A stretch of DNA of 64,000 bases, from positions 124,001 to 188,000 of the forward strand of contig CBDDKU010000016.1 in NCBI GenBank assembly GCA_965230375.1, written 5' to 3'. Below the pieces are notes generated by a model. That model was not told the DNA's origin. It searched no databases and saw nothing but the letters and a program-made list of their open reading frames with translations. The position numbers were made by a program, and so were the translations under genes. This document shows, piece by piece, positions 51,016 to 59,713 of the stretch (position 1 is the stretch's first letter; each line of letters opens with the position of its first letter). This DNA is from CBDDKU01 sp965230375. GTDB taxonomy: Bacteria > Bacteroidota > Bacteroidia > Flavobacteriales_D > Cryomorphaceae.

Positions 51016-52375
51016 CCAAAGCTTTTTTGAGTGGCTCAATCATTTTATCGATGTCGCCAGCTCCCATAGTCAACAATACTTCAGGCTTCAATCTGGCCAC
51101 TTCATCGACAAGTTCTGCACGGTCACACAACTTTTTATTCACCATGCGTATTTTATCAAATAGTATCTCGCTGTTCACCCCTTCTATCGGCTCTTCTCTC
51201 GCAGGATATATTTCCATGAGAATCAAGTCGTTTAGCTCTTCTAAGCTAGTCGCGAAATCATCAGCAAAGTCGCGGGTTCTAGAGTATAAATGGGGTTGAA
51301 ATACACCCGTGATTCGCTTCTCTGGAAACAGGGTTTTTACCGACCCTACACATGCCGAAATTTCGGTGGGGTGATGTGCGTAATCGTCTATAAAAACGAG
51401 ATCATCGCGCTTTATCTGATATTCAAACCGCCTTTTAACACCTTTGAAACTCGCTACGGCGCTTTTAATTTTGTCGTATTCAAGACCTAAAAACCGCGCA
51501 ATGGAAATAGCGGCCAAGGTATTTTGCACGTTGTGGGTACCCGGGTAAGGAGATGAAAGTTCGGCTTTGAACTCTCCATCCTCGTAAACCGAAAACACAA
51601 AGTTTCCTTCTTCTACCCGAAGATCTCTGGCAGCAATTTCCAAATCGCTCTCCGAGATCCCAAATCGCTGTGCTCTCGGGTGCTCCAACGAAACTTGCTC
51701 GTGGAGAGAAATCAATCCATCGGGTGATGTCAAAGACAAAAACTCTTCAAACGTCTTGTGAAAATCGGCTTTGTCAGAATAGATGTCCAGGTGATCGGTA
51801 TCAACTGATGTCACCACCGAAACAAAAGGCTTGAGTCGAAGGAAAGAGCGATCGTACTCATCGGCTTCCACCACAGTGTATTGAGCTTCTGGATGAAGAA
51901 CAATATTGGAATTGAAGTTATTGGCTATGCCGCCGAGAAAGGCATTAACCGGAACTTTGCAATGCGTGAGCATGTGGGCCACCATAGCCGAAGTGGTCGT
52001 TTTGCCGTGGGTTCCAGCTATGGCAATGGTCTTCTGCTCGGCCGTGACTTCACTAAGGGCTTCTGATCGTTTTGAGACCTGATATCCATTCTGATTGAAA
52101 TACCCGAGAATGAGATTGGTCTTGGGGATAGCCGGCGTGTAAATTACCCAGGCCCGATCGAGTGGCTGAAAAAGAAAGTCCTCATTAATGGCATCGATGC
52201 TATCCGTGTAAGAAATCTCGATCCCTTCAGATTCTAACCTTTCAGTAAGTTGGGAACGCACTCGATCATAGCCATAAACTGCCTTTCCTTGGCCTTTAAA
52301 AAATCGAGCCAAGGCGCTCATTCCTATTCCGCCAACTCCTACAAAGTAGATGCTATGTATCTGGTCTAGATTCAC
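50999..52375 (-). CDS. murC: UDP-N-acetylmuramate-L-alanine ligase
   Basis: This 458-residue Mur ligase adds L-Ala to UDP-MurNAc. The N-terminal UDP domain has IYFVGVGGIGMSALARFF. The ATPase domain has IAGTHGKTTTSAMVAHML and VVEADEYDRSFL. The C-terminal domain has DDYAHHPTEISACV and FQPHLYSRTRDFADDF. All key regions are intact. Its ATG overlaps the murG stop by four bases. Confidence 0.98.
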   Translation of the reverse strand: MNLDQIHSIYFVGVGGIGMSALARFFKGQGKAVYGYDRVRSQLTERLESEGIEISYTDSIDAINEDFLFQPLDRAWVIYTPAIPKTNLILGYFNQNGYQVSKRSEALSEVTAEQKTIAIAGTHGKTTTSAMVAHMLTHCKVPVNAFLGGIANNFNSNIVLHPEAQYTVVEADEYDRSFLRLKPFVSVVTSVDTDHLDIYSDKADFHKTFEEFLSLTSPDGLISLHEQVSLEHPRAQRFGISESDLEIAARDLRVEEGNFVFSVYEDGEFKAELSSPYPGTHNVQNTLAAISIARFLGLEYDKIKSAVASFKGVKRRFEYQIKRDDLVFIDDYAHHPTEISACVGSVKTLFPEKRITGVFQPHLYSRTRDFADDFATSLEELNDLILMEIYPAREEPIEGVNSEILFDKIRMVNKKLCDRAELVDEVARLKPEVLLTMGAGDIDKMIEPLKKALDDKDE

Positions 52376-53478
52376 TTTGCGGGGATGAGATTTAGGATTT
52401 CGGTTGCAATTTTCATTGACGCATCGGGGTGAGCCAGTTTCTTCACATTCACCGACAACTCGTTTCTTCTCGCCTCGCTGTCCATCAAGGAACGGATCGC
52501 TTCATATAGCTTTTCTCTTGCTTCGGCATCGCGCACCAAAACTGCGGCATTCTCATTTACTAAGGCCTGAGCATTTTTGGTTTGGTGGTCTTCAGCCACA
52601 TTGGGAGATGGCACCAAAATGGATGGCTTTCCCGTTAGGCAAAGCTCTGAAACCGACATGGCTCCCGCTCTGGAAACCACAACCGATGCCAAGGCGTAGG
52701 CTAAATCCATTCGATCGATAAAGGGCGAAGTCTTCACATTACCAGCGTTCAATGCCTTCACAGCCTGAGCTGCTTCATCGGCATAGGCCTTACCCGACTG
52801 CCAGATCAGTTGAACCCCAGAATCTTTAAAATAAGCCAATCCGGCTTGGATAGACTGGTTAATGGTGCGTGCACCAAGTGAGCCACCAACAACTAAAAGT
52901 GTTGGCTTATTTGGGTCCAACCCAAAATGAGTAGCTGCTTCTTCGCGTTTACCTTCCAACTCCACGACGTGCTTTCGCACCGGATTTCCCGTCATCACAA
53001 TCTTATCGGCGGGAAACCAACGCTCCAAACCAGAATATGAGACACAGATCCGGTCTACATTTCCAGCGAGCCAGCGATTAGTGATTCCTGGAAATGAATT
53101 TTGCTCTTGAATAACCGATGGAACCCCACGCATGCTAGCCACTTTGAGCAATGGCCCCGAAGCGTATCCACCGACACCTACAGCCACGTCGGGTTTAAAC
53201 TTCTTTACGATTCCCTTGGCCTTCATCATGCTACTGATCAGTTTGAAAGGGAAGGATAAATTCTTGAGCGATAGTTTTCTTTGAATTCCGCTAATCCAGA
53301 GCCCTTCAATTTTATACCCCGCTTTGGGAACGCGCTCCATTTCCATGCGCCCTTTGGCTCCAACGAACAAGATTTCAGCATCGGGATGCATTTCTTTGAT
53401 GGTATCGGCAATGGCGATGGCGGGAAAAATATGTCCACCCGTTCCCCCGCCGCTTATTACAATTCTAGGCGACGGCAT
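52372..53478 (-). CDS. murG: UDP-GlcNAc:undecaprenyl-PP-MurNAc-pentapeptide transferase
   Basis: This 368-residue GT28 enzyme makes lipid II on the cytoplasmic face. It shows ISGGGTGGHIFPAIAIAD, GVGGYASGPLL, QEQNSFPGITNR, GGSLGARTIN, and SRAGAMSVSEL with PNVAEDHQTKNA in the C-terminal UDP-GlcNAc site. It overlaps ftsW by 14 bases and murC by four. Confidence 0.97.
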   Translation of the reverse strand: MPSPRIVISGGGTGGHIFPAIAIADTIKEMHPDAEILFVGAKGRMEMERVPKAGYKIEGLWISGIQRKLSLKNLSFPFKLISSMMKAKGIVKKFKPDVAVGVGGYASGPLLKVASMRGVPSVIQEQNSFPGITNRWLAGNVDRICVSYSGLERWFPADKIVMTGNPVRKHVVELEGKREEAATHFGLDPNKPTLLVVGGSLGARTINQSIQAGLAYFKDSGVQLIWQSGKAYADEAAQAVKALNAGNVKTSPFIDRMDLAYALASVVVSRAGAMSVSELCLTGKPSILVPSPNVAEDHQTKNAQALVNENAAVLVRDAEAREKLYEAIRSLMDSEARRNELSVNVKKLAHPDASMKIATEILNLIPAK

Positions 53479-54640
53479 AGTTCTTTCCTTTTTTGGTTAC
53501 TGGTTTCGGCTCTCCTTCAGTTACAGTTCGGCTTACGGAGATAATCATACCCATGGCAATACAAGTGAACCACATGGATGTTCCACCCATAGACACCAAA
53601 GGCAATGGCTGCCCTGTAACAGGGAATATGCTCACGGCTACGCCCATATTGATCAAGGCCTGAATCCCGATCAGGAAACTCAAGCCGACTACCAGAAGGG
53701 CTGGAAAATCTCTTTGCGTATGCCGGGCTACTTTGACACATCGGTAGATGAAAATAATGTAGAGCAGTAGGATTCCGGCTCCACCGAGAATGGTTCCATA
53801 CTCTTCGATAATGAAGGCGTAAATCATATCGGAATAGGGGTGCGGCAAATAATTTCGAGAATCGCCACTTCCGGGACCACCAGGCAGCAAACCTCCCGAT
53901 TGGATGGCCATCATGGCATGCTCTTTCTGGTAGTTTGCGTCGCTATCGCCAGACTCAAAATTCACGATACGAGCTTTCCACGTTTCAGCACGCGGCAGAA
54001 GACCCGGAAAACTAGATGAAAGAACGATTAAGAAAACAAAAGCGGCTATTCCTGTTCCAACCGTTCCCAAAAGATATTTGAAGGGCATTCCCCCGATAAA
54101 AAGTAAGAGCATGCAAACCATAAAGAGCATGGCCGCCGTAGAAAAGTTGGCTGGTAAAATGAGCCCACAGATCAATAGGATTGGACCGATAATGGGTAAA
54201 AACCCTTCTTTCAGGTCTCCTAGAATATCTTTTTTCACAGTAAGCATCCGCGCCACATAGGTGATCAACACGATTTTGGCGAGATCTGACGTCTGGAAAT
54301 TTTGATTGATAATGGGGATTTTAATCCACCTGGAAGCGTCGTTGATGTTCTCACCCATCAACAGTGTGAGGAGAAGTAAACCGGCCGTGAGCCAGATACC
54401 CATCTGGGCGATGCGCGCGAAATACTTGTACGGTACTTTGTGCACGAAATACATAATCAGAAACCCGGTTCCGAGCATGAGCCCATGTTTGAACAGGTAG
54501 TAAAGTGTGTTGCCACCTGTGTATTTGTACGCAAGAGACGAAATACTCGAGTATACGGCGAGAATAGACGTTAGTCCAAGAATCAAACAAACCATCCAAA
54601 TGGTTCGATCTCCTTTTAGGTATTTGAAAAGTCCATTCAT
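53465..54640 (-). CDS. ftsW: Peptidoglycan glycosyltransferase FtsW
   Basis: This 391-residue SEDS-family protein has about ten membrane helices. Conserved SEDS segments include FKYLKGDRTIW, ANFSTAAML, PGSGDSRNYLPHPYSDMIYAFIIEEYG (quoted in part: YSDMIYAFIIEEYG) and GQPLPLVSMGGTSM. With FtsI it polymerises septal glycan. Its ATG overlaps the TGA of the preceding small MurD-like gene as ATGA, so translation of the two is coupled. Confidence 0.96.
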   Translation of the reverse strand: MNGLFKYLKGDRTIWMVCLILGLTSILAVYSSISSLAYKYTGGNTLYYLFKHGLMLGTGFLIMYFVHKVPYKYFARIAQMGIWLTAGLLLLTLLMGENINDASRWIKIPIINQNFQTSDLAKIVLITYVARMLTVKKDILGDLKEGFLPIIGPILLICGLILPANFSTAAMLFMVCMLLLFIGGMPFKYLLGTVGTGIAAFVFLIVLSSSFPGLLPRAETWKARIVNFESGDSDANYQKEHAMMAIQSGGLLPGGPGSGDSRNYLPHPYSDMIYAFIIEEYGTILGGAGILLLYIIFIYRCVKVARHTQRDFPALLVVGLSFLIGIQALINMGVAVSIFPVTGQPLPLVSMGGTSMWFTCIAMGMIISVSRTVTEGEPKPVTKKGKNYAVA

Positions 54641-55164
54641 TCTCGCTCTTTCAAGTCGTTTACCATTTGGATAAAAGCCTGTCCTCTATCAGCGTAGTTA
54701 TTGTAGTCATCTTTTATCGCACAGCTCGGTGAAAAAACAATGGCATCGCCTTCTTCAGCCATTTGATATGCTTTCTGCACGGCTTCATCCAGTTCAATGC
54801 TCGCATCAAATTTGGATATGACTCCACCCAGTTTCTTCTTCATATCTTGCCCAAGTCCACCATACACTACAATACCTTCCACCTTCGCTTCCACGTATTT
54901 TTCAATCAATGCGTAATCGCGATCGTGAGATGCCGACGCGACGAGCCAGCGAATAGGCCTTTCGATGCACTTAAAAGAATCTCTCGTACTCAGTAAGTCA
55001 CTCGCCTTGGTGTCGCAGTAGAACTCCACACCCGAAACTTTGCGCACAAAGTCCAGTCGATATGGAGTCTTGGCAATATTCTTCTTCAGACTCGGCTTGG
55101 CAGTTAAATCCTTGTCGACCTGACTCTTTTTACTCTTGTGTATGGTATACTTGTTGTCGGCCAC
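54637..55164 (-). CDS. Stand-alone MurD-like C-terminal domain protein, copy 2
   Basis: This 175-residue protein starts at GTG 55164, two bases after the stop of copy 1. The first 32 residues are lysine-rich and have no match in MurD. From about residue 34 it follows the third domain of MurD: PYRLDFVRKVSGVEFYCDTK (MurD: HRLEFVATIHGIKFINDSK), RPIRWLVASASHDRDYALI, VEGIVVYGG, LDEAVQKAYQMAEEGDAIVFSPSC and YNNYADRGQAF. The DTKASD motif (51-56) keeps the lysine of MurD DSKATN, but the GGxDKG loop is ASASHD. The UDP-binding and ATPase domains are absent, so it cannot ligate alone. Its stop overlaps the ftsW ATG (ATGA). The role is unknown; a regulator or partner of MurD or FtsW is an inference. Confidence 0.85.
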   Translation of the reverse strand: MADNKYTIHKSKKSQVDKDLTAKPSLKKNIAKTPYRLDFVRKVSGVEFYCDTKASDLLSTRDSFKCIERPIRWLVASASHDRDYALIEKYVEAKVEGIVVYGGLGQDMKKKLGGVISKFDASIELDEAVQKAYQMAEEGDAIVFSPSCAIKDDYNNYADRGQAFIQMVNDLKERE

Positions 55165-55166
55165 TA

Positions 55167-55682
55167 TTAAAGACTACCTTTTCTTTTAAGCTCTACCAGT
55201 CGATTGAAATAAGCGCCCCTTTCTTTGTAATTCTCGAAAGGATCGGATGCCCGGCAACCTGGAGAGAAAATGACCTCATCTTCTTCACGCGCCAGTTCCA
55301 AACTTATATCGAGTGCTTCACTCCAAGTGTTTGCCGAGACAAACATGCGGGAAGCTCCCCAAAGTTTTTCCAAAAGTTTGTTGGATTGACTTCCAACAGC
55401 GACGATAGCAGATACCTTCTCTTCAACCACTTCGGCCAAAAGATGCATGTCTCTGCTACGCTCGTTAGCTTCGGCTATCCATATCACAGGCTTTTCGAAA
55501 GTCATAAGCGATTCGGCTACCTTGTCCACAGAGGTAGCTGCTGAATCATTTATGAGTCTTACCCCTTGAATCCAACCCATTTCATTGAATTCAAACGGCA
55601 TGAGATCACTCAAACCTCGCTCACGCGACTGAATGAGCTCACTCAACCTGGCACGGTCAATATGTGCTTGTCGTTCTTTCAT
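55167..55682 (-). CDS. Stand-alone MurD-like C-terminal domain protein, copy 1
   Basis: The ATG at 55682 is one base after the murD TAA and is preferred to a start at 55721 inside murD. The 171-residue product has a charged helix (1-25), then aligns with MurD domain 3: IQGVRLINDSAATS, KPVIWIAEANERSRDMHLL, VSAIVAVG, WSEALDISLELAREEDEVIF and SPGCRASDPFENYKERGAYF. The lysine of DSKATN is Ala48 here, and the GGxDKG nucleotide loop is AEANER. The C-terminal SPxC...DxFxxYxxRG signature is kept (139-156). The N-terminal and ATPase domains are missing. It lies between intact murD and copy 2 in an unbroken operon, so it is not simply debris. Its function is unknown. Confidence 0.87.
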   Translation of the reverse strand: MKERQAHIDRARLSELIQSRERGLSDLMPFEFNEMGWIQGVRLINDSAATSVDKVAESLMTFEKPVIWIAEANERSRDMHLLAEVVEEKVSAIVAVGSQSNKLLEKLWGASRMFVSANTWSEALDISLELAREEDEVIFSPGCRASDPFENYKERGAYFNRLVELKRKGSL

Positions 55683-55683
55683 T

Positions 55684-57015
55684 TTACAGTGCTCTAATTG
55701 CTCTTTTGAATTGGTGACCACGCTGCTCGTAGTTTTCGAATAGATCGAAACTCGCGCAAGCTGGAGATAGAAGTACTACGTCGCCTTTCGTACCGAATCG
55801 GTAGCCCAGATTTACTGCTTCATCTGCGGTAGATGCTTCTTCAATGAATTCTACCATTGGTGAGAAGTAATCCTTCACCTTTTTGTTGTCCTTGCCTAGA
55901 CAAATTATGGCCTTCACCTTCTCTCTTACCAATGGCTCTAGCATTGAGTAGTCATTTCCTTTATCGACACCACCAACGATCCAAACGATAGGCTCAGATA
56001 TGCTTTCCAGAGCATACCATGTTGAATTGACATTGGTCGCTTTCGAGTCATTAATAAACTTAATTCCGTGGATGGTTGCTACGAACTCCAAACGGTGTTC
56101 TACGTTTTGAAAGTCGGATAGACTTTCGCGAACGATTTCTTTTCTGATCTCGAAAATTCGTGCTGCGACACTCGCTGCCATCGAGTTGCTTGTGTTGTGC
56201 TTGCCTTGCAATGCTAATTCGTGTATGGACATTTCAAATGGTTTATTAGTAAGGTTTACTACAATATTTTCTTCTTCTAAATGGGCGCCTTCTCGCACCG
56301 GGTGGTTCAGGGAATAGGGATGGAATTGCGCTTTGATATCTCTCGACTCGTTGCCCTTTTGGATCACTGGATCATCATCCCAAAAGATGAAATGATCTTC
56401 GCCATCCTGGTTTATGGTCATTCGATACTTGGCATCTATATAGTTGTCGAACTCTCCTTTGTATCGATCGAGGTGATCGGGTGTGATATTGAGCAAAACC
56501 GCTATATAGGGCTTGAAGTGAACGATGTCGTCGAGCTGAAAACTGCTCACTTCAACGACATAAACATCTCGGTCTCTCTCCGCCACTGCTCCAGCAAAAC
56601 TCTGACCGATGTTTCCAACTATGGCCACATCCAAACCAGCCTTCTCAAAAATGTGGTAGATCAACGATGTCGTTGTAGTCTTCCCATTGGTTCCGGTTAT
56701 CGCTACAATCTTTCCGCTGGTATGGCGCGATGCGAACTCCACTTCTGAAATCACTTCGGCGCCATCCGCCTTTAGATCTTTGATAAGGGGAATGTGTCCC
56801 GGAATCCCTGGACTTTTCACCACCAAATCTGGCTGACCAATACCACTCTTTGAGTGTCCATTTTCTTCCCAGAAAATACCCGCCTTGTTAAGAACGTCTT
56901 TGTACGTTTCTTTGACTTTGCCTTTGTCTGAAACCCTGACGTTATATCCGAGTTTCACACCGAGCAAGGCCGCTCCTACGCCACTCTCTCCCGCACCTAA
57001 TACGAGCAAATCCAT
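55684..57015 (-). CDS. murD: UDP-N-acetylmuramoyl-L-alanine-D-glutamate ligase
   Basis: This 443-residue, three-domain Mur ligase adds D-Glu. Domain 1 has LLVLGAGESGVGAALLG and KSPGIPGHIPL. The ATPase domain has IVAITGTNGKTTTTSLIYHI, VVEVSSFQLDDI and LNITPDHLDRY. Domain 3 has FINDSKATNVNST, VWIVGGVDKGNDYS and LLSPACASFDLFENYEQRG. All catalytic regions are present, so this copy is the functional enzyme. Its third domain is the template for the two following small genes. Its ATG overlaps the mraY stop by one base. Confidence 0.97.
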   Translation of the reverse strand: MDLLVLGAGESGVGAALLGVKLGYNVRVSDKGKVKETYKDVLNKAGIFWEENGHSKSGIGQPDLVVKSPGIPGHIPLIKDLKADGAEVISEVEFASRHTSGKIVAITGTNGKTTTTSLIYHIFEKAGLDVAIVGNIGQSFAGAVAERDRDVYVVEVSSFQLDDIVHFKPYIAVLLNITPDHLDRYKGEFDNYIDAKYRMTINQDGEDHFIFWDDDPVIQKGNESRDIKAQFHPYSLNHPVREGAHLEEENIVVNLTNKPFEMSIHELALQGKHNTSNSMAASVAARIFEIRKEIVRESLSDFQNVEHRLEFVATIHGIKFINDSKATNVNSTWYALESISEPIVWIVGGVDKGNDYSMLEPLVREKVKAIICLGKDNKKVKDYFSPMVEFIEEASTADEAVNLGYRFGTKGDVVLLSPACASFDLFENYEQRGHQFKRAIRAL

Positions 57016-58244
57016 TAGCGAAGCTTAAGCGTCACAATGGTGAGAACAGCAAGGAGTATCCCCACAATCCAAAACCGAGACACGATTTTTGCTTCGTGCA
57101 TTCCCTGTTTTTGATAGTGGTGGTGCAAGGGGGCCATCAAAAAGATCCGCCGCCCTTCTCCGTATTTCTTTTTAGTGTACTTGAAGTATGATACTTGAAG
57201 CATCACCGATAAATTCTCTATTAAAAACACACCGCAGAAAAGCGGAATGAGTAGTTCTTTGCGGATCGCTAAAGCGAAAACAGCTATGATTCCACCAAGT
57301 GCCAAACTCCCTGTATCGCCCATAAATACTTGTGCCGGGAAAGAGTTGTACCAGAGAAATCCAATACATGCCCCAACAAATGCACCGATGAAAACGGTAA
57401 GCTCTCCCGAGTTCGGGATAAACATGATATTGAGGTAATCGGCGAAAACCAAATTACCCGACACGAATGCGAATATGGCCAGCACTACACCGATAATTGC
57501 TGATGTTCCTGTGGCCAGGCCATCCAGCCCATCCGTCATATTAGCTCCATTGGAAACTGCAGTAACAAGAAAGATCACAATTGGGATAAAAATGAGCCAA
57601 GCCCACTTTTTTGCATTTTCAGGGCTTAGGAACCCGAGGAGCCAGGCGTAGTCAAACTCGTTGTTCTTAACAAATGGAATGGTTGTCTTTACCGACCTTT
57701 CTTCCACCCAATTGTCTCCAAGTTCACCATCCTGGGCAATTTCTACAGTGTTTTCACCGACCTTCTGTTTACTAACAACGCCTTCATTGAAAAACAGCAT
57801 GGAGCCAACTATAATCCCAACTAAGACTTGACCTACAACCTTGAACTTTCCGGCCAATCCCTTTTTATTCTTCTTGAATACCTTGATGTAATCGTCAATA
57901 AAGCCTATTGACCCGAGCATCACCGTTGTCACAAGCATGATGATGATGTAAATATTATCTAGCCTTGCGAAAAGCAGTGTTGGTATAAGTATGGCCGAGA
58001 GAATGATCAAACCACCCATCGTTGGTGTACCCTGCTTTTGAAGCTGTCCATCAAGTCCTAAGTCACGCACTGTTTCACCGACTTGTTTCTTATGAAGCAT
58101 AGCAATAAGAGACTTCCCAAAAACCAATGAAATGATTAGCGATGTGATCACCGCCATAGCCGCTCTAAACGAGATATACTGAAACACCCCTACACCGGGC
58201 AGGTCAATACTATTGTGGAGGAAGTCAAAAAGTGAGTATAACAT
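57015..58244 (-). CDS. mraY: Phospho-N-acetylmuramoyl-pentapeptide transferase
   Basis: This 409-residue membrane enzyme makes lipid I from undecaprenyl phosphate. It shows KQGTPTMGGLIIL, IGFIDDYIKVFKKNKKGL with the DD motif, NGANMTDGLDGLATG, FMGDTGSLALGGIIA and APLHHHYQKQGMHEAKIVSRFW. It is about 45 residues longer than enterobacterial MraY because of an extra segment near residues 155-200 (SKQKVGENTVEIAQDGELGD and on), which would be periplasmic. I recall similar insertions in other Bacteroidota. Confidence 0.97.
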   Translation of the reverse strand: MLYSLFDFLHNSIDLPGVGVFQYISFRAAMAVITSLIISLVFGKSLIAMLHKKQVGETVRDLGLDGQLQKQGTPTMGGLIILSAILIPTLLFARLDNIYIIIMLVTTVMLGSIGFIDDYIKVFKKNKKGLAGKFKVVGQVLVGIIVGSMLFFNEGVVSKQKVGENTVEIAQDGELGDNWVEERSVKTTIPFVKNNEFDYAWLLGFLSPENAKKWAWLIFIPIVIFLVTAVSNGANMTDGLDGLATGTSAIIGVVLAIFAFVSGNLVFADYLNIMFIPNSGELTVFIGAFVGACIGFLWYNSFPAQVFMGDTGSLALGGIIAVFALAIRKELLIPLFCGVFLIENLSVMLQVSYFKYTKKKYGEGRRIFLMAPLHHHYQKQGMHEAKIVSRFWIVGILLAVLTIVTLKLR

Positions 58245-59713
58245 CAGTGATTGAGCATTTTGAAGGTGTCGTGAACAATAGCGAAGTCGTCAAATGGCAG
58301 TTTCTCACCATTTATATCCTGGTACTTTTCATGGCCCTTTCCTGCAATGAGAATGATATCACCTTCCACAGCAATGGAACACGCCATCTTAATTGCTTCT
58401 TTTCTATCTACGATTGAATTCGTTTTCTTGAAGTCCTGTGGTTCAACGCCAGTCATCATATCATCGATAATGGCTTGCGGGTTTTCAGTCCTCGGGTTGT
58501 CGGATGTAAGAATCACTCGATCACTGTATTTGCATGCAATACGAGCCATTTCTGGCCTTTTGGTTGTATCCCGATCTCCTCCACAACCAACCACTGTAAT
58601 GACAGTCTCGTTCTTTGTGCGAATATCTTCTATGGTCTTCAGCACATTTTTGAGAGCATCTGGCGTGTGGGCGTAATCGACAATTGCCGCAACCCCATCA
58701 GGACTCATCACATATTCAAAGCGACCTGAAACTGGATTGATATTGCTAAGAGCTGTCAGAATATCCATTTGAGAATCACCGAGCAACACAGCCGTACCGT
58801 AGGCGCTAAGAATATTGTATGCATTAAAGCGACCTACCAATTTGGCATAGAGATCGAATCCATCAATATTCAGACAGAGCCCGGTAAATTGATTCTCGAT
58901 GACCTTTGCTTTGAAGTCGGCCATCGATTTAAGTGCATAGGTTTTCTGAACTTCCGACTTACAGTTTTGAAGCATGGTGAGCCCTTGGCGATCGTCCAGA
59001 TTAACTAAGGCAAAAGACTCGCGTGGCAGATTATCAAAAAGGAGTTTTTTTGCCCCGATGTACGCATCGAATGTCTCGTGATAATCGAGGTGATCATGTG
59101 TGATATTCGTGAACACCGCCCCAGCATATCTCACTCCAGACACTCTTTTTTGATGAAGGGCGTGGGAACTCACTTCCATAAAACAATAGGTGCATCCCGC
59201 TTCTACCATTTTACGGAGAAGGGCGTTAATGCTAAGCGCATCCGGAGTAGTATGTGTTGATGCGATTACTTCATTGTGAATTTTATTCTCAACGGTAGAA
59301 ATCAATCCAACCTTCTTACCCAATAGCTTGTACAATCCGTAAAGCATGGTGGTACAAGTAGTCTTTCCATTGGTTCCTGTAATCCCCACTAGCTTTAGCT
59401 CATGAGATGGGTTGTCGTAAAAATTGGCCGCCATTACTCCTAGCGCGTGCTGCGAATCTTCTACCTGAACATAAGTAATGTCTTCACGCAGGTTTTCAGG
59501 GATTGTTTCACAAACCACAGCAATAGCACCGCTCTCAATAGCTTTATCAATAAACTCGTGACCATCTACAACAGTACCTCGAGTGGCAACAAATAGCGAA
59601 AACCCAACTACCTTCCGACTATCGAAGGCAATAGCTTCAACCGCAATATTGGTTGTTCCGATTACCCGCCGAATCTTTGTTTCGTATAGTATGTCTTGGA
59701 GGAGCTTCATCAC
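58244..59713 (-). CDS. murE: UDP-MurNAc-tripeptide ligase (meso-diaminopimelate type)
   Basis: This 489-residue ligase has VGITGTNGKTTCTTMLYGL, MEVSSHALHQKRVSGV, FTNITHDHLDYH and VDYAHTPDALKNVL. The DNPRTENP motif selects meso-diaminopimelate rather than lysine, so the stem peptide of this organism should carry meso-DAP. Its ATG overlaps the ftsI stop by four bases. Confidence 0.97.
   Translation of the reverse strand: MMKLLQDILYETKIRRVIGTTNIAVEAIAFDSRKVVGFSLFVATRGTVVDGHEFIDKAIESGAIAVVCETIPENLREDITYVQVEDSQHALGVMAANFYDNPSHELKLVGITGTNGKTTCTTMLYGLYKLLGKKVGLISTVENKIHNEVIASTHTTPDALSINALLRKMVEAGCTYCFMEVSSHALHQKRVSGVRYAGAVFTNITHDHLDYHETFDAYIGAKKLLFDNLPRESFALVNLDDRQGLTMLQNCKSEVQKTYALKSMADFKAKVIENQFTGLCLNIDGFDLYAKLVGRFNAYNILSAYGTAVLLGDSQMDILTALSNINPVSGRFEYVMSPDGVAAIVDYAHTPDALKNVLKTIEDIRTKNETVITVVGCGGDRDTTKRPEMARIACKYSDRVILTSDNPRTENPQAIIDDMMTGVEPQDFKKTNSIVDRKEAIKMACSIAVEGDIILIAGKGHEKYQDINGEKLPFDDFAIVHDTFKMLNH

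Noticed and set aside
55684..55721. Longer start of the first MurD-like gene inside murD (55721)
   Set aside because: The added residues overlap the murD end with no conserved pattern, whereas the ATG at 55682 follows the murD stop by one base.
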